A stretch of 64,000 nucleotides of DNA from Pseudomonas lactucae (GCF_016937615.1 NZ_JAFHKI010000034.1:1-64000), one strand, 5' to 3'. Positions 27,861 through 37,440 are shown, numbered from the stretch's first letter. Notes: generated by a model not told the origin, from the sequence alone. Program-made: numbers and translations.

Positions 27861-28811
27861 TCAGACCAGGCCGCTTTGCAGGGCCAGGTCCCATGGCGGT
27901 ACCGGGCTGAATCGGGATTTCAGGTATTCCAGCAGCAAGCGGCTGCGTGCATTGGGCTGCTGTTCCAAGCGCAGGGCATAGATGCCGGTGGTTTCCGGGC
28001 TGGGCAGACCGTCTTCGCAAAACAGCGGCAGCAATTCGCCACGCACCAGGTACTCGCTGGCCAGCCAGGTGGGCAAGTGGGCGATACCCAGTCCGGCCAG
28101 GGCGCCGCAGAGCAGGGCTTCGGCATTGTTGGCGCTCATGCGGATGCGCTGCGGGCGGTATGTGGCGCGGCGTCCGTCCATTTCAAAGCGCCAGGCGAAC
28201 ATCGGCGCCAGGCCATCCCAATCCAGGCCGTCATGGTCGCTCAATTCGCGGGGGTGGGTCGGTGTGCCTCGGCTTTTCAGGTAGGCCGGGCTGGCGCAGG
28301 CGATGCGCACGATGCTGGCCAGGGGCGTGGCGATCAGCCGGGTATCGACGATGTGCCCGGCACGCAGCACCAGGTCGACCTTGCCCAGGTGCGCGCCCTG
28401 CATGTCCACAAAGCTGTCGATCAGGTGCAGGTGCACATCCAGCCCCGGGTACACATTCAAAAAGTCCGCAATTACCGGCGCCAGGTGTCGCCGACCAAAC
28501 GCCGCCGGTGCGTCCACACGAATCAGCCCCTCCGGTGCATGGCTCAGGGACACCGCTTCAGCGCGCGCCAGCTGCAACTCGCTGACAATCCGCCGCGCGC
28601 GCTCGGCAAACGCCAGGCCTGCCGGGGTCGGCAGCACCGCATGGGTACTGCGCTGGAACAGGCGGCTGCCCACCGAACTTTCCAGGCTGTCGATACGCCG
28701 CGCCACCGCCGAAGGCGTCAACGGATGGCGGCGTGCGGCGGCGGAAAAACTGCCGGTTTCCAGTACATCGAGAAACAGGCTCAGCTGATCGGTCAGGAGA
28801 TTAGGGTTCAT
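27861..28811 (-). CDS. LysR-type transcriptional regulator
   Basis: A 316-residue regulator. The DNA-binding part is LSLFLDVLETGSFSAAARRHPLTPSAVARRIDSLESSVGSRLFQRSTHAVLPT and the effector domain begins at GLIRVDAPAAFGRRHLAPVIADFL; it belongs to the AaeR/DmlR-like subgroup. The ATG at 28811 gives the family-like start MNPNLLTDQL. It is divergent from the TauE/SafE-type transporter gene at 28917, with a perfect 7-bp inverted repeat between them, so that transporter is the likely target. The inducer is unknown. Confidence 0.85.
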   Translation of the reverse strand: MNPNLLTDQLSLFLDVLETGSFSAAARRHPLTPSAVARRIDSLESSVGSRLFQRSTHAVLPTPAGLAFAERARRIVSELQLARAEAVSLSHAPEGLIRVDAPAAFGRRHLAPVIADFLNVYPGLDVHLHLIDSFVDMQGAHLGKVDLVLRAGHIVDTRLIATPLASIVRIACASPAYLKSRGTPTHPRELSDHDGLDWDGLAPMFAWRFEMDGRRATYRPQRIRMSANNAEALLCGALAGLGIAHLPTWLASEYLVRGELLPLFCEDGLPSPETTGIYALRLEQQPNARSRLLLEYLKSRFSPVPPWDLALQSGLV

Positions 28812-28833
28812 GCGGGCGCGCTTATGCAAGATT

Positions 28834-28860
28834 GGCACAGCCATTGTGCGTTGCTGTGCC
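28834..28860. promoter_or_regulatory. Candidate LysR-type operator
   Basis: GGCACAG and CTGTGCC form a perfect 7-bp inverted repeat with a 13-bp spacer, located between the divergent regulator (start 28811) and the transporter gene (start 28917). Confidence 0.5.
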
Positions 28861-28916
28861 TTTGCGCGCCAGAGCCGACTGCGTAGCATGCAAGGCCTGG
28901 GTTCATGGAGTAATGA

Positions 28917-29668
28917 GTGGTGTTGGATTTAGTGATGTACCTGGTATTGGGCGCGGCCTTGGGCACGGTGGGCGGGCTGTTCGGCATCGGCGGTGGGCTG
29001 ATTGCCATCCCGGTGCTCGGTGTCCTGTTCGGCCTGGATCAGCAGATCGCCCAGGGCACGGCGCTGGTGATGGTGGTGCCGAACGTGATGCTGGCCCTGT
29101 GGCGCTACCACCAGCGCAACCGGATTGAACTGCGCCATGCATTGCCGCTGGGGCTGATGGGCTTCACCTTTGCCTGGCTCGGTTCGATCTGGGCGGTGGG
29201 GCTGGATGCCGGCGCGATGCGTATTGGCTTTATTGTCTTTCTGGTGGCGCTGTCGACCTACAACCTGGTGCGCATGTTCACGCGCAATGCGCCGCCGACG
29301 GCACAAATGCGCTATTCCTGGCCTTGGTTGGGGGTGTTGGGCGCGGCGTCCGGCTCCATGGGCGGTTTGTTTGGCGTCGGCGCGCGGTGGTCGCGACGCC
29401 AGTGCTGACCAGTATTTTCGGCACCACCCAAGTGGTCGCCCAAGGCTTGTCCCTGGCCCTGGCGCTGCCCAGTACCGGTGTGACGTTGGTGACCTATGCC
29501 TGGCACCACGAAGTCGACTGGATGATCGGCATCCCCCTGGCGGTCGGCGGCCTGCTCAGCATCAGTTGGGGCGTGAAAGTCGCCCATGCGCTGCCGGAGC
29601 GTCTGTTGCGCGGCCTTTTCTGCGGCTTCCTGGTGGTCTGCGCGGTGATGCTCACCTTCAAAGTTTGA
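28917..29668 (+). pseudogene. TauE/SafE family membrane transporter, frameshifted
   Basis: A permease of the sulfite/organic-anion exporter family. Starting at GTG 28917 (GGAG upstream), it has the repeated glycine-rich hallmark: first copy GGLFGIGGGLIAIPVLGVLFGLDQQ, then helices, then the second copy GGLFGVG, where the frame breaks at about 29380. Adding one G gives GGLFGVGGAVVATPVLTSIFG and continues through about four more helices to 29668, 250 residues in total. The break is probably a sequencing indel. It is divergent from a LysR gene and its corrected end overlaps the next LysR gene tail-to-tail by 11 bp. Confidence 0.8.
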
Positions 29669-30548
29669 AGCCTTCGATAATGTACTCGGCCAGGCATTCG
29701 GTGATGGGCGAGGCCATCGCCGGGTTGCGTAGCAGGCGCAGGTTCATCGAGGGCAATGGCGGAAAACCTTCGTTGCTGCCGAGTATCCGCAAGTCTTCGG
29801 TCACCAGGCTTTCCATGCTGGCCATGACCGCGAGTCCGGCGCCGACCACGCTCTGAATCGCCGCACAATTGGAGCTGTGATAGGCCAGGCGGTAGTCGAG
29901 CCCGGCCGCCTCCAATGCCGTTTGGGTCCACTGGGTACCGAAGCAATCGGTCCCCGAAACGGCTAAAGGCACGACCTGGTGCTCATCCACGCAAAAACTC
30001 TGCGCTGCCGCCCATACCAAGCGCTCAGTGCGCAACAGTTCTCCAATGTCATCGCCGGGCTGGCGGCTGATCACGGTCAAGGCCAAATCCCTGCGTTGCA
30101 TTAAAACTTGCGACGACTCGCAGTGCATCTCGATCTGGATCAGCGGATAAGCCTTGGAAAACCGTTTGAGAATCCCAGGAAGAAAGCGCATCACGTAGTC
30201 GTCCGGTGTGCCGATGCGCACCAGCCCGACCATATGCGGCTCTCGGAGGGTGTTGAACACTTCGCTATGCAGTTTCAGGATGCGCCGCGCGTACCCGAGC
30301 AACACCTGGCCCTCGGGCGTCAGCCGCACCTGCCGGCCGTCGCGCTCGAATAACTTGCGCTGCAGCACGTCTTCTTCCAGGCGCTTCATCTGCATGCTCA
30401 CCGCCGATTGCGTGCGGTTGACCTGTTTGCCGGCGCGGGTAAAACCGCCCTGATCGGCGATGGCGACGAAGGTGCGCAGCACTTCGGTGTCGATACTCGG
30501 GTAGCTGGACAATTGATCAATCCTTGAGATGTATCGCATAAGAAACAT
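29658..30548 (-). CDS. LysR-type transcriptional regulator
   Basis: A 296-residue regulator beginning MFLMRYISRIDQLSSYPSIDTEVLRTFVAIADQGGFTRAGKQVNRTQSAVSMQMKRLEEDV, with an ATG one or more codons downstream as an alternative. The effector domain (GLVRIGTPDDYVMRFLPGILKRFSKAYPLIQIEMHCE) is of the type found near aliphatic sulfonate and transport genes. It is divergent from the DUF1127 gene at 30610 with only 61 bp between starts; a regulatory link is possible but not shown. Confidence 0.83.
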   Translation of the reverse strand: MFLMRYISRIDQLSSYPSIDTEVLRTFVAIADQGGFTRAGKQVNRTQSAVSMQMKRLEEDVLQRKLFERDGRQVRLTPEGQVLLGYARRILKLHSEVFNTLREPHMVGLVRIGTPDDYVMRFLPGILKRFSKAYPLIQIEMHCESSQVLMQRRDLALTVISRQPGDDIGELLRTERLVWAAAQSFCVDEHQVVPLAVSGTDCFGTQWTQTALEAAGLDYRLAYHSSNCAAIQSVVGAGLAVMASMESLVTEDLRILGSNEGFPPLPSMNLRLLRNPAMASPITECLAEYIIEGFKL

Positions 30549-30609
30549 TCGTTGGATTGATCATAGAGCCAGGCACACACTTTCGTCATCCCCAAGGGAG
30601 GGCGAGAAG

Positions 30610-30816
30610 ATGAAAGGTCAAAAAGGTTTTGTACTGATGGCGAAACGGCCACTTGCCGGGCTGTTCCACACGTTTATGCGCTGGCAGACGCTGCACCGCG
30701 AGCGCCAGACGCTGGCGAGTATGAACGACGACGCGCTCAAGGACATCGGCCTGAGCCGGGCCGATGTAGAGCAGGAAAATCATCGGCATTTCTGGGAAGA
30801 CCCGCTGCGAAAATAG
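30610..30816 (+). CDS. DUF1127 (YjiS-like) small protein
   Basis: A 68-residue protein with the DUF1127 core LHRERQTLASMNDDALKDIGLSRADVEQE. The ATG at 30610 follows GGGAGGGCGAGAAG; the longer frame from 30529 runs through the LysR promoter. Small DUF1127 proteins have been tied to phosphate, carbon and RNA metabolism in other proteobacteria, with no defined activity. It is followed after about 46 bp by the YcaQ-type gene. Confidence 0.8.
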   Translation: MKGQKGFVLMAKRPLAGLFHTFMRWQTLHRERQTLASMNDDALKDIGLSRADVEQENHRHFWEDPLRK

Positions 30817-30861
30817 TCCGGGATGCAGTAGGGTAGGACGCGAGCACTCAAGGAGATGTCC

Positions 30862-32088
30862 ATGCCCGCCGAACTGTCCTTTTCCCTCAAGCAGGCTCGA
30901 CGCATGGCGCTGGCGGCCCAGGGTTTTTCCGGGCGCCAGGCGCCTGCCCAGATCAAGGCCGCGCACCTCAACCGTTTGATCGGGCGTTTGGGTGTGTTGC
31001 AGATCGACTCGGTCAACGCGGTGGTGCGATCCCATTACCTGCCGCTGTTTTCGCGACTGGGCAATTATTCCCCATTGATGCTTGAGCAGGCGGCCTGGAG
31101 CCAGGGGCGGCGGCGTACCTTGTTTGAATACTGGGGCCATGAGGCTTCTCTGCTGCCGATGGCGTTGTATCCGTTGATGCGTTGGCGCATGCAGCGGGCG
31201 CAGCAGGGCCAGGGCATCTATGCGCAGATGGCGCGTTTTGGGCGCGAGCAGCAAGCCACCATTCAACGTGTTTTAGCGATCGTCGAGCGGCAGGGCGCGC
31301 TGGGCGCAGGCAGTTTGTCGACACGCGAAGAGCGCGCCGGGCCCTGGTGGGATTGGAGTGAGGAGAAGCACGCGCTGGAATGGTTGTTCGCTGCGGGCCT
31401 GGTCACCGTCGCGGGGCGACGCGGGTTCGAACGGCTTTACGATTTGCCCGAACGTGTCATCCCGGGCGAGATCCTTCAACAGGCTTCTCTGACGGAAGCC
31501 GAGGCCCAGCGCGGCCTGCTGCTGCACAGCGCGACGGCCCTGGGCGTGGGCACCGAAAAAGACCTGCGCGACTATTTCCGCCTGGACCCTACCGACAGCC
31601 GCGGCCGTTTGGCCGAATTGGTCGAAGACGGTCAGTTGCTGGTGTGTCGAGTGCAAGGCTGGAAGCAACTGGCGTATTGCCTGCCCGAACCGAAGGTGCC
31701 GCGCAACGTGCCGGCCAGTGCCTTGCTGTCACCATTCGATTCGTTGATTTGGGAGCGCAGCCGCACCGAGCGGTTGTTTGATTTCCGTTACCGGCTGGAG
31801 ATCTATACCCCGCAACACAAACGGGTGTACGGCTACTACGTGCTACCGTTCTTGCATAACGAGCGCATTGCCGCACGGATCGACCTGCGTGCCGAACGCG
31901 CCAACGGACGCCTGGCGGTGCATGCGGTACACGAAGAAGAACCGGGGCTGGATGAGGAAGGCATGTTGGCGCTGGCGCTGAACTTGCGGCAAATGGCCGC
32001 CTGGCTGGGGCTGGAGCAGGTCCAGCTCAATTGCCAAAGCCCGAGTGCTGCCCGGTTAAGAAGGGCGATGATCCATATCGGGCTTTAG
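30862..32088 (+). CDS. YcaQ-type winged-helix DNA glycosylase (HTH_42)
   Basis: A 408-residue protein of the AlkX/YcaQ interstrand-crosslink glycosylase family. Three winged-helix domains are expected; the catalytic QxD motif is visible as LGVLQIDSVNAV (about residue 47), followed by HYLPLFSRLG, FEYWGHEASLLP, the linker GPWWDWSEEKHALEWLF and LLSPFDSLIWERSRTERLFDFRYRLEIYTP. It would remove crosslinked or bulky N7 adducts. ATG 30862 (MPAELSFSL) and ATG 30856 are both possible; AAGGAG favours either. Confidence 0.83.
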   Translation: MPAELSFSLKQARRMALAAQGFSGRQAPAQIKAAHLNRLIGRLGVLQIDSVNAVVRSHYLPLFSRLGNYSPLMLEQAAWSQGRRRTLFEYWGHEASLLPMALYPLMRWRMQRAQQGQGIYAQMARFGREQQATIQRVLAIVERQGALGAGSLSTREERAGPWWDWSEEKHALEWLFAAGLVTVAGRRGFERLYDLPERVIPGEILQQASLTEAEAQRGLLLHSATALGVGTEKDLRDYFRLDPTDSRGRLAELVEDGQLLVCRVQGWKQLAYCLPEPKVPRNVPASALLSPFDSLIWERSRTERLFDFRYRLEIYTPQHKRVYGYYVLPFLHNERIAARIDLRAERANGRLAVHAVHEEEPGLDEEGMLALALNLRQMAAWLGLEQVQLNCQSPSAARLRRAMIHIGL

Positions 32089-32093
32089 GGTCT

Positions 32094-32158
32094 CATCGCG
32101 CAAGCCCGGCTCCCACAGGGGAGTACATTCCAAATGTGGGAGGGGGCTTGCCCGCGAT
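32094..32158. repeat. REPIN-like inverted REP pair
   Basis: ATCGCGCAAGCCCGGCTCCCACA and, inverted, TGTGGGAGGGGGCTTGCCC-GCGAT flank a short spacer. This is the arrangement of a REPIN (two REP units in inverted order), in the gap between two convergent genes. Confidence 0.75.
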
Positions 32159-32183
32159 GGCGTCAGTTCAGTCGGCTAGCATC

Positions 32184-33533
32184 TCAGCGCTTGACCTGCT
32201 TCAAGGTCTCGGCAATCAGAAACGCCAGCTCCAGGGATTGATCGGCATTCATCCGAGGGTCGCAATGGGTGTGGTAGCGGTCCGACAATCCGTCTTCGGT
32301 GATCGGCCGCGCGCCGCCGATGCATTCGGTGACATTCTGCCCGGTCATCTCGATATGGATCCCGCCGGCATAGGTGCCTTCGGCCTGGTGCACCTGGAAG
32401 AAGTCCTTCACTTCCCCCAGGATTTGCGCGAAGTCGCGTGTTTTGTAACCGCTGCTGGCCTTGATGGTGTTGCCGTGCATGGGGTCCGAACTCCACAGCA
32501 CCTGTTTGCCTTCGCGTTGCACGGCGCGGATCAGCTCCGGTAAGTGATCGCCGACCTTGCCTGCGCCCATTCGCGCGATCAGGTTGAGACGGCCTGGGTC
32601 GTTGTCCGGGTTGAGGATATCGATCAAACGGATCAGGTTATCCGGGTTCATGCTCGGGCCGACCTTTACGCCAATCGGGTTGTTCACTCCGCGCAGGAAC
32701 TCCACGTGAGCGCCGTCCAACTGACGGGTACGGTCGCCGATCCACAGCATATGGGCCGAGCAGTCGTAGTAGTCGTTGGTCAGGCTGTCGCGGCGCACGA
32801 AGGCTTCTTCGTAGTTCAGCAGCAGCGCTTCGTGGGCGGTGAAGAAGCTGGTTTCGCGCAGTTGCGGCGAGCTGTCCATGCCGCAGGCACGCATGAATGC
32901 CAGGGTTTCATCGATGCGGTTGGCCAGCTGGCTGTATTTTTCAGCCAGGGCAGAGTTGGCGATAAAGTCCAGGTTCCACTTGTGTACCTGGTGTAAATCG
33001 GCAAAACCGCCCTGGGCAAAGGCGCGCAGCAAGTTGAGCGTGGCGGTGGACTGGTGGTAGGACTGCAGCAGGCGGTCCGGGTCCGGCACGCGGCTTTTTT
33101 CGTCAAAGCCGATACCGTTGACGATATCGCCACGGTAGGCGGGCAGGGTGATGCCATCGATGGTCTCATCGTTGGCCGAGCGCGGCTTGGCGAACTGGCC
33201 GGCCATGCGCCCGACTTTCACCACCGGGCACCCGGCGGCGAAGGTCATGACAATCGCCATCTGCAGCAGCACTTTGAAGGTGTCGCGGATCTTTGCCGCG
33301 GAGAACTCGGCAAAGCTCTCGGCGCAGTCGCCGCCTTGCAACAGGAAGGCGCGACCCTGGGTGACCTCGGCAAACTGACGGCGCAACTCGCGGGCTTCCC
33401 CGGCAAACACCAGCGGCGGATAGCTGGCCAGGCTCTGTTCCACCTGCAGCAGGTGTGCAGCGTCCGGGTACTGGGGTTGTTGCTGGATTGGCAGGGCGCG
33501 CCAGCTGTCGGGGCTCCAGGGTTGGCTCATCAT
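32184..33533 (-). CDS. Class II DAHP synthase
   Basis: A 449-residue plant-like (type II) DAHP synthase for the first shikimate step. Signatures: [16 protein letters not shown] (metal Cys), [87 protein letters not shown] and [17 protein letters not shown]. The lengths of the N-terminal extension and internal loops suggest the housekeeping or secondary-metabolic type; I cannot separate these by eye. A class I isozyme lies 14 kb away. The ATG one codon downstream is an alternative start. Confidence 0.93.
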   Translation of the reverse strand: MMSQPWSPDSWRALPIQQQPQYPDAAHLLQVEQSLASYPPLVFAGEARELRRQFAEVTQGRAFLLQGGDCAESFAEFSAAKIRDTFKVLLQMAIVMTFAAGCPVVKVGRMAGQFAKPRSANDETIDGITLPAYRGDIVNGIGFDEKSRVPDPDRLLQSYHQSTATLNLLRAFAQGGFADLHQVHKWNLDFIANSALAEKYSQLANRIDETLAFMRACGMDSSPQLRETSFFTAHEALLLNYEEAFVRRDSLTNDYYDCSAHMLWIGDRTRQLDGAHVEFLRGVNNPIGVKVGPSMNPDNLIRLIDILNPDNDPGRLNLIARMGAGKVGDHLPELIRAVQREGKQVLWSSDPMHGNTIKASSGYKTRDFAQILGEVKDFFQVHQAEGTYAGGIHIEMTGQNVTECIGGARPITEDGLSDRYHTHCDPRMNADQSLELAFLIAETLKQVKR

Positions 33534-33653
33534 GAACTCGATTGGCTGATTGACGGTCGGGTGCCAATGTTATCAGCAATTAGTGCGTGACCTGTTGCCG
33601 CCGGTTGGCCGACAATCGCGCTTTTGCATGCAGCAGCCCCGTTAGGAGTAGTG

Positions 33654-34409
33654 ATGACAGAGGAGCGTGTCGAGCGCCTGCTGGCCGAGGTCCATGATGA
33701 TTTCGGCATGATCCGCGTGCTCGAAGTGGCCGATTACCGATTTCTCGAATTTGGCGACGCCATTGAGCAAAGCTGTGTGTTCACCGCTGATCCGAGCTGG
33801 CTGGAGTACGACTACACCCGTGCGATGCTGATCGGTGCGTTGTGCCACGATCAGCCGGAGAGCGCATTGTTCCTCGGGTTGGGCGCCGGCACGCTGACCC
33901 AGGCCTGCCTGAAGTTCCTGGCGTTGGAAGACGTCGAGGCCATCGAACTGCGCCCCGAGGTGCCGCGCCTGGCCATTGAGTTCATGGGGTTGGATGACGA
34001 TCCGCGGCTGTACATCCGCATCGGCGACGCTCTGGAGTTGTTGGAGACTGCTGAACCGGCCGATCTGATTTTTGTCGACCTGTATACCGATGTCGGCCCC
34101 GGCGTCGGGCACCTGGCCTGGACCTTCCTGGAAAACTGCCAGAAAAAACTCAACCCCGGCGGCTGGCTGGTGATCAACCAGTGGGCCACCGACGATGGCA
34201 AACCCTTGGGTGCTGCGTTGCTGCGTGGGTTGTACCACCGGCATTACTGGGAACTGCCGGTGAAGGAGGGCAATGTGATTCTGCTGGTGCCCTCGGAGCT
34301 GGATCAGGAGTTGGACCTTGCTGCGCTCACGGCCCGCGCCGAGGCGCTGGCGCCGCGTTTGGGGTATTCGTTGCAGGCGTTGATCAAGGCGATTCGGCCG
34401 GCTACTTAG
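33654..34409 (+). CDS. Spermidine-synthase-like SAM-binding protein
   Basis: A 251-residue class I SAM-fold protein. ALFLGLGAGTLTQACLKFLALEDVEAIELRPEVPRLA is the cofactor-binding loop with acidic end, and ADLIFVDLYTDVGPG carries an Asp as in aminopropyltransferases. It lacks a clear N-terminal tetramerisation domain and the full polyamine pocket, so the substrate is open. The ATG at 33654 has TAGGAG upstream. It is divergent from the class II DAHP synthase with about 120 bp between. Confidence 0.72.
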   Translation: MTEERVERLLAEVHDDFGMIRVLEVADYRFLEFGDAIEQSCVFTADPSWLEYDYTRAMLIGALCHDQPESALFLGLGAGTLTQACLKFLALEDVEAIELRPEVPRLAIEFMGLDDDPRLYIRIGDALELLETAEPADLIFVDLYTDVGPGVGHLAWTFLENCQKKLNPGGWLVINQWATDDGKPLGAALLRGLYHRHYWELPVKEGNVILLVPSELDQELDLAALTARAEALAPRLGYSLQALIKAIRPAT

Positions 34410-34423
34410 TCGTCTGTACCGAC

Positions 34424-34509
34424 GCTATCGGGGAAGCCCCCTCCCACATTTGTACGCGCACATCCTTTGGAATGCGGTCGAATGTGGGAGGGGGCTTGCC
34501 CCCGATAGC
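34424..34509. repeat. REPIN (complete inverted REP pair)
   Basis: GCTATCGGGGAAGCCCCCTC... and its inverse ...GGGGGCTTGCCCCCGATAGC enclose a spacer of about 36 bp, with long arms matching almost fully. It fills the gap between the convergent spermidine-synthase-like and crotonase genes. Confidence 0.88.
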
Positions 34510-34524
34510 GGCCGTACTGCCACC

Positions 34525-35316
34525 TCAAATCCCCTTGAACACCCCCGGCCGCTTCTCGACCATCGCCCGCACCCCTTCCTTGGCATCTTCGCTGTTAAAC
34601 AATTTATCCACCATCGGCGGCAACGCTGCTGCCGCTACGGTCTCGCCTTCCATGCGCGCCAAACGCGCCGACATCAACGTAGCCTGCACGCCCAGTGGGG
34701 CCTGGCGCGCGATACGTCTCGCCAGTTCGATGGCGCGCGGCAGCAGGTCCTCGCTGGCCATCACTTCCTGCACCAACCCCAGGCGCAGGGCTTCATGGGC
34801 GTCGAACTCATCGCCGGTGAGCAGCCAGCGCATCGCATTGCCCCAACCGGCGATCTGATGAAAGCGCAATGTCGCGCCGCCAAACGGAAAAATCCCACGC
34901 TGCACTTCCATTTGCGCAAAGCGCGTATTGCTCGCGCAGAGGTTGATATCCGCCGCCAGCATCAATTCGATACCGAGGGTCAAGCAGTAACCCTGGGCGG
35001 CGACGATCACCGGTTTGCTCACGCGAGGGCCGGCGAATACGCCCCACGGATCGCAGCCGCCCAGCGGGGGTTGCCAGCCGCCGGCCATCACGGCGCTGAC
35101 ATTGGCCAGGTCCAGGCCGGCGGTGAAGTGGTCGCCGTGGGCAAATACCACGGCGACCCGCGCCTGGTCATTTCGATCAAATTCGCCATAGGCCAGGCTC
35201 AGCTCGTTGAGCAGACCCAGGTCAAAAGCGTTGCGCTTGGCCACCCGGTCCAGGCCCAACAGCAGGACATGACCCTTGAGTTCACGGCTGACACGGCTGC
35301 TGCTGGCTTGATTCAT
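34525..35316 (-). CDS. Enoyl-CoA hydratase/isomerase (crotonase) family protein
   Basis: A 263-residue crotonase-fold enzyme. LLLGLDRVAKRNAFDLGLLNELSLA, FAHGDHFTAGLDLANV (oxyanion hole and CoA site), VIVAAQGYCLTLGIELMLAADINLCASNTRFAQMEVQRGIFPFGGATLRF are characteristic. The position usually held by the first hydratase Glu is not obvious to me, so hydratase versus isomerase or hydrolase activity is open. The ATG at 35316 (MNQASSSR) was preferred over 35355. Its start lies about 420 bp from deaD, divergently. Confidence 0.85.
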   Translation of the reverse strand: MNQASSSRVSRELKGHVLLLGLDRVAKRNAFDLGLLNELSLAYGEFDRNDQARVAVVFAHGDHFTAGLDLANVSAVMAGGWQPPLGGCDPWGVFAGPRVSKPVIVAAQGYCLTLGIELMLAADINLCASNTRFAQMEVQRGIFPFGGATLRFHQIAGWGNAMRWLLTGDEFDAHEALRLGLVQEVMASEDLLPRAIELARRIARQAPLGVQATLMSARLARMEGETVAAAALPPMVDKLFNSEDAKEGVRAMVEKRPGVFKGI

Positions 35317-35512
35317 CGGGTGTGCCCTCGGGCGCAGGGAAGGGTTTCGGACCAAAGGTCTTCAGGGTTGGGTGAACCGTTTAAGCGTTATGACCAACAG
35401 GGCCGGGCCTCTGAAAAATAGACCCTGGCGGGATTATCTGCAAAGACTCTGACGCAGCACGGTTTATCGGCGCTTTCGGATAAAAAAAGCTCCCTTTTTC
35501 AGCTATTTCCGG

Positions 35513-35738
35513 TATAGTGCGCGCCGGCCTTTAACCGGGCCGCGTTTAGGTAGCGCAATTCCCCGAAGTCAGCTTCGGCTGCACGTCCGCACAGCGGACT
35601 CTTCCTTGACGAATCTTTTTCATTCATTCGTTTTCGCAAATCCCCGCCGACAAAGCAGCCAGGGCGACTCTTGAGTCTCAACACGGCATGCGCAGCTTTG
35701 GAGCATGGGTCTTTGCGGATGCACTTAGAGGCAGACCC
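35513..35738 (+). ncRNA. Long structured 5' leader of deaD
   Basis: About 200 bp precede deaD without a gene. A TATAGT -10 element at 35513-35518 would start a leader with successive hairpins: GGCC/GGGCC (35525-35541), CCGAAG/CTTCGG (35563-35578) and GTCCGC/GCGGAC (35585-35599), then an AT-rich stretch (35605-35645). DEAD-box helicases of the CsdA class are commonly cold-induced and autoregulated through long leaders; that role here is inferred. Confidence 0.45.
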
Positions 35739-37412
35739 ATGACCCAGGAAACCGGCGGCTTCGCCGCTTTTAATCTTAACCCGAACATTCTTGCTGCCGT
35801 CATTGCGACCGGCTACGAAGAACCTTCGGCGATTCAGCAGCAATCGATCCCGATCATCATGGCCGGCCAGGACATGATCGGCCAGGCGCAGACCGGTACC
35901 GGTAAAACCGCCGCGTTCGCCCTGCCTATCCTGCACTGCATCGATCCTGCCAAGCGCGAGCCGCAAGCCCTGATCCTGGCGCCAACCCGTGAATTGGCGC
36001 TGCAAGTAGCAACCGCTTTCGAAACCTACGCCAAGCAAATGCCAGGCGTAACCGTTGTGGCCGTTTACGGCGGCGCGCCTATGGGCCCACAACTGAAAGC
36101 CATCCGTAACGGCGCACAGATCGTTGTCGCCACCCCGGGCCGTCTGTGCGACCACCTGCGTCGTGACGAAAAAGTCCTGTCGACCGTGAACCACCTGGTG
36201 CTCGACGAAGCTGACGAAATGCTCAAGCTGGGCTTTATGGATGACCTGGAAGTCATCTTCAAGGCACTGCCACCGACCCGTCAGACCGTACTGTTCTCGG
36301 CGACCCTGCCACAGTCGATCCGTGCCATTGCCGAACGCCACCTGCGCGATCCGCAACACGTGAAGATCCAGACCAAGACCCAGACCGTTACCGCGATCGA
36401 ACAGGCTCACCTGTTGGTTCACGCTGACCAGAAGACCTCGGCTGTATTGAGCCTGCTGGAAGTCGAAGACTTCGATGCCCTGATCATGTTCGTGCGCACC
36501 AAGCAAGCGACCCTGGACCTAGCCAGTGCCCTGGAAGCCAAAGGCTACAAAGCCGCTGCGCTGAACGGTGACATTGCCCAGAACCAACGTGAACGCGTAA
36601 TCGACTCGCTCAAGGATGGCCGTCTGGACATCGTTGTGGCGACCGACGTTGCCGCCCGTGGTCTCGACGTTCCACGTATCACCCACGTGTTCAACGTCGA
36701 CATGCCTTACGATCCGGAATCCTACGTTCACCGTATCGGCCGTACTGGCCGTGCCGGTCGCGAAGGTCGTGCACTGCTGCTGGTGACTCCGCGCGAGCGC
36801 CGCATGCTGCAAGTGATCGAGCGTGTAACCGGTCAGAAAGTGGCCGAAGTCCGCCTGCCGGATGCCCAGGCCGTTCTCGATGCCCGCATCAAGAAACTGA
36901 CCAACAGCCTGGCACCACTGGTGGCTGACGCTGAATCGACCCACGGCGACCTGCTGGACCGCCTGACCGCCGATATCGGTTGCACCCCGCGTGCCCTGGC
37001 TGCAGCCCTGCTGCGCAAGGCCACCAACGGTCAAGCCCTGACCCTGGCAGCCATCGAGAAAGAGCGTCCACTGGTACCGAACAACGCGCCACGCGGTGAT
37101 CGTCCAGAGCGTTCCGGCGACCGTCCAGACCGTGGTGATCGTGAGCGTCGTGCTCCGGTTCCATTGGCTGAAGGCCGTGCTCGTTGCCGTACCGCGCTGG
37201 GCGCGCGTGATGGCATTGCCGCCAAGAACCTGCTGGGCGCTATCCTCAATGAGGGTGGCCTGGCCCGTGAAGCCATCGGTCGCATCCAGGTGCGTGACAG
37301 CTTCTCGCTGGTGGAGCTGCCGGAAGACGGTCTGGAAAAACTGCTGACCAAGCTCAAAGACACACGCGTTGCCGGTAAGCAGTTGAAGCTGCGTCGTTAC
37401 CGCGAAGATTGA
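35739..37412 (+). CDS. deaD: Cold-shock DEAD-box RNA helicase DeaD/CsdA
   Basis: A 557-residue ATP-dependent RNA helicase for ribosome assembly and mRNA decay at low temperature. Motifs in order: Q motif (FNLNPNILAAVIATGYEEPSAIQQQSIP), AQTGTGKT, PTRELALQV, ATPGRLCDH, VLDEADEML, LFSATLP, the helicase C domain with ATDVAARGLDVPRI and YVHRIGRTGRAGR, then an Arg-rich linker (DRPERSGDRPDRGDRERR) and a DbpA/CsdA-type RNA-binding domain (GARDGIAAKNLLGAILNEGGL). The ATG at 35739 follows AGAGGCAG. A strong terminator ends the transcript. Confidence 0.93.
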   Translation: MTQETGGFAAFNLNPNILAAVIATGYEEPSAIQQQSIPIIMAGQDMIGQAQTGTGKTAAFALPILHCIDPAKREPQALILAPTRELALQVATAFETYAKQMPGVTVVAVYGGAPMGPQLKAIRNGAQIVVATPGRLCDHLRRDEKVLSTVNHLVLDEADEMLKLGFMDDLEVIFKALPPTRQTVLFSATLPQSIRAIAERHLRDPQHVKIQTKTQTVTAIEQAHLLVHADQKTSAVLSLLEVEDFDALIMFVRTKQATLDLASALEAKGYKAAALNGDIAQNQRERVIDSLKDGRLDIVVATDVAARGLDVPRITHVFNVDMPYDPESYVHRIGRTGRAGREGRALLLVTPRERRMLQVIERVTGQKVAEVRLPDAQAVLDARIKKLTNSLAPLVADAESTHGDLLDRLTADIGCTPRALAAALLRKATNGQALTLAAIEKERPLVPNNAPRGDRPERSGDRPDRGDRERRAPVPLAEGRARCRTALGARDGIAAKNLLGAILNEGGLAREAIGRIQVRDSFSLVELPEDGLEKLLTKLKDTRVAGKQLKLRRYRED

Positions 37413-37440
37413 TCCGCCCTTGGGCTGATTGATCGCACAT

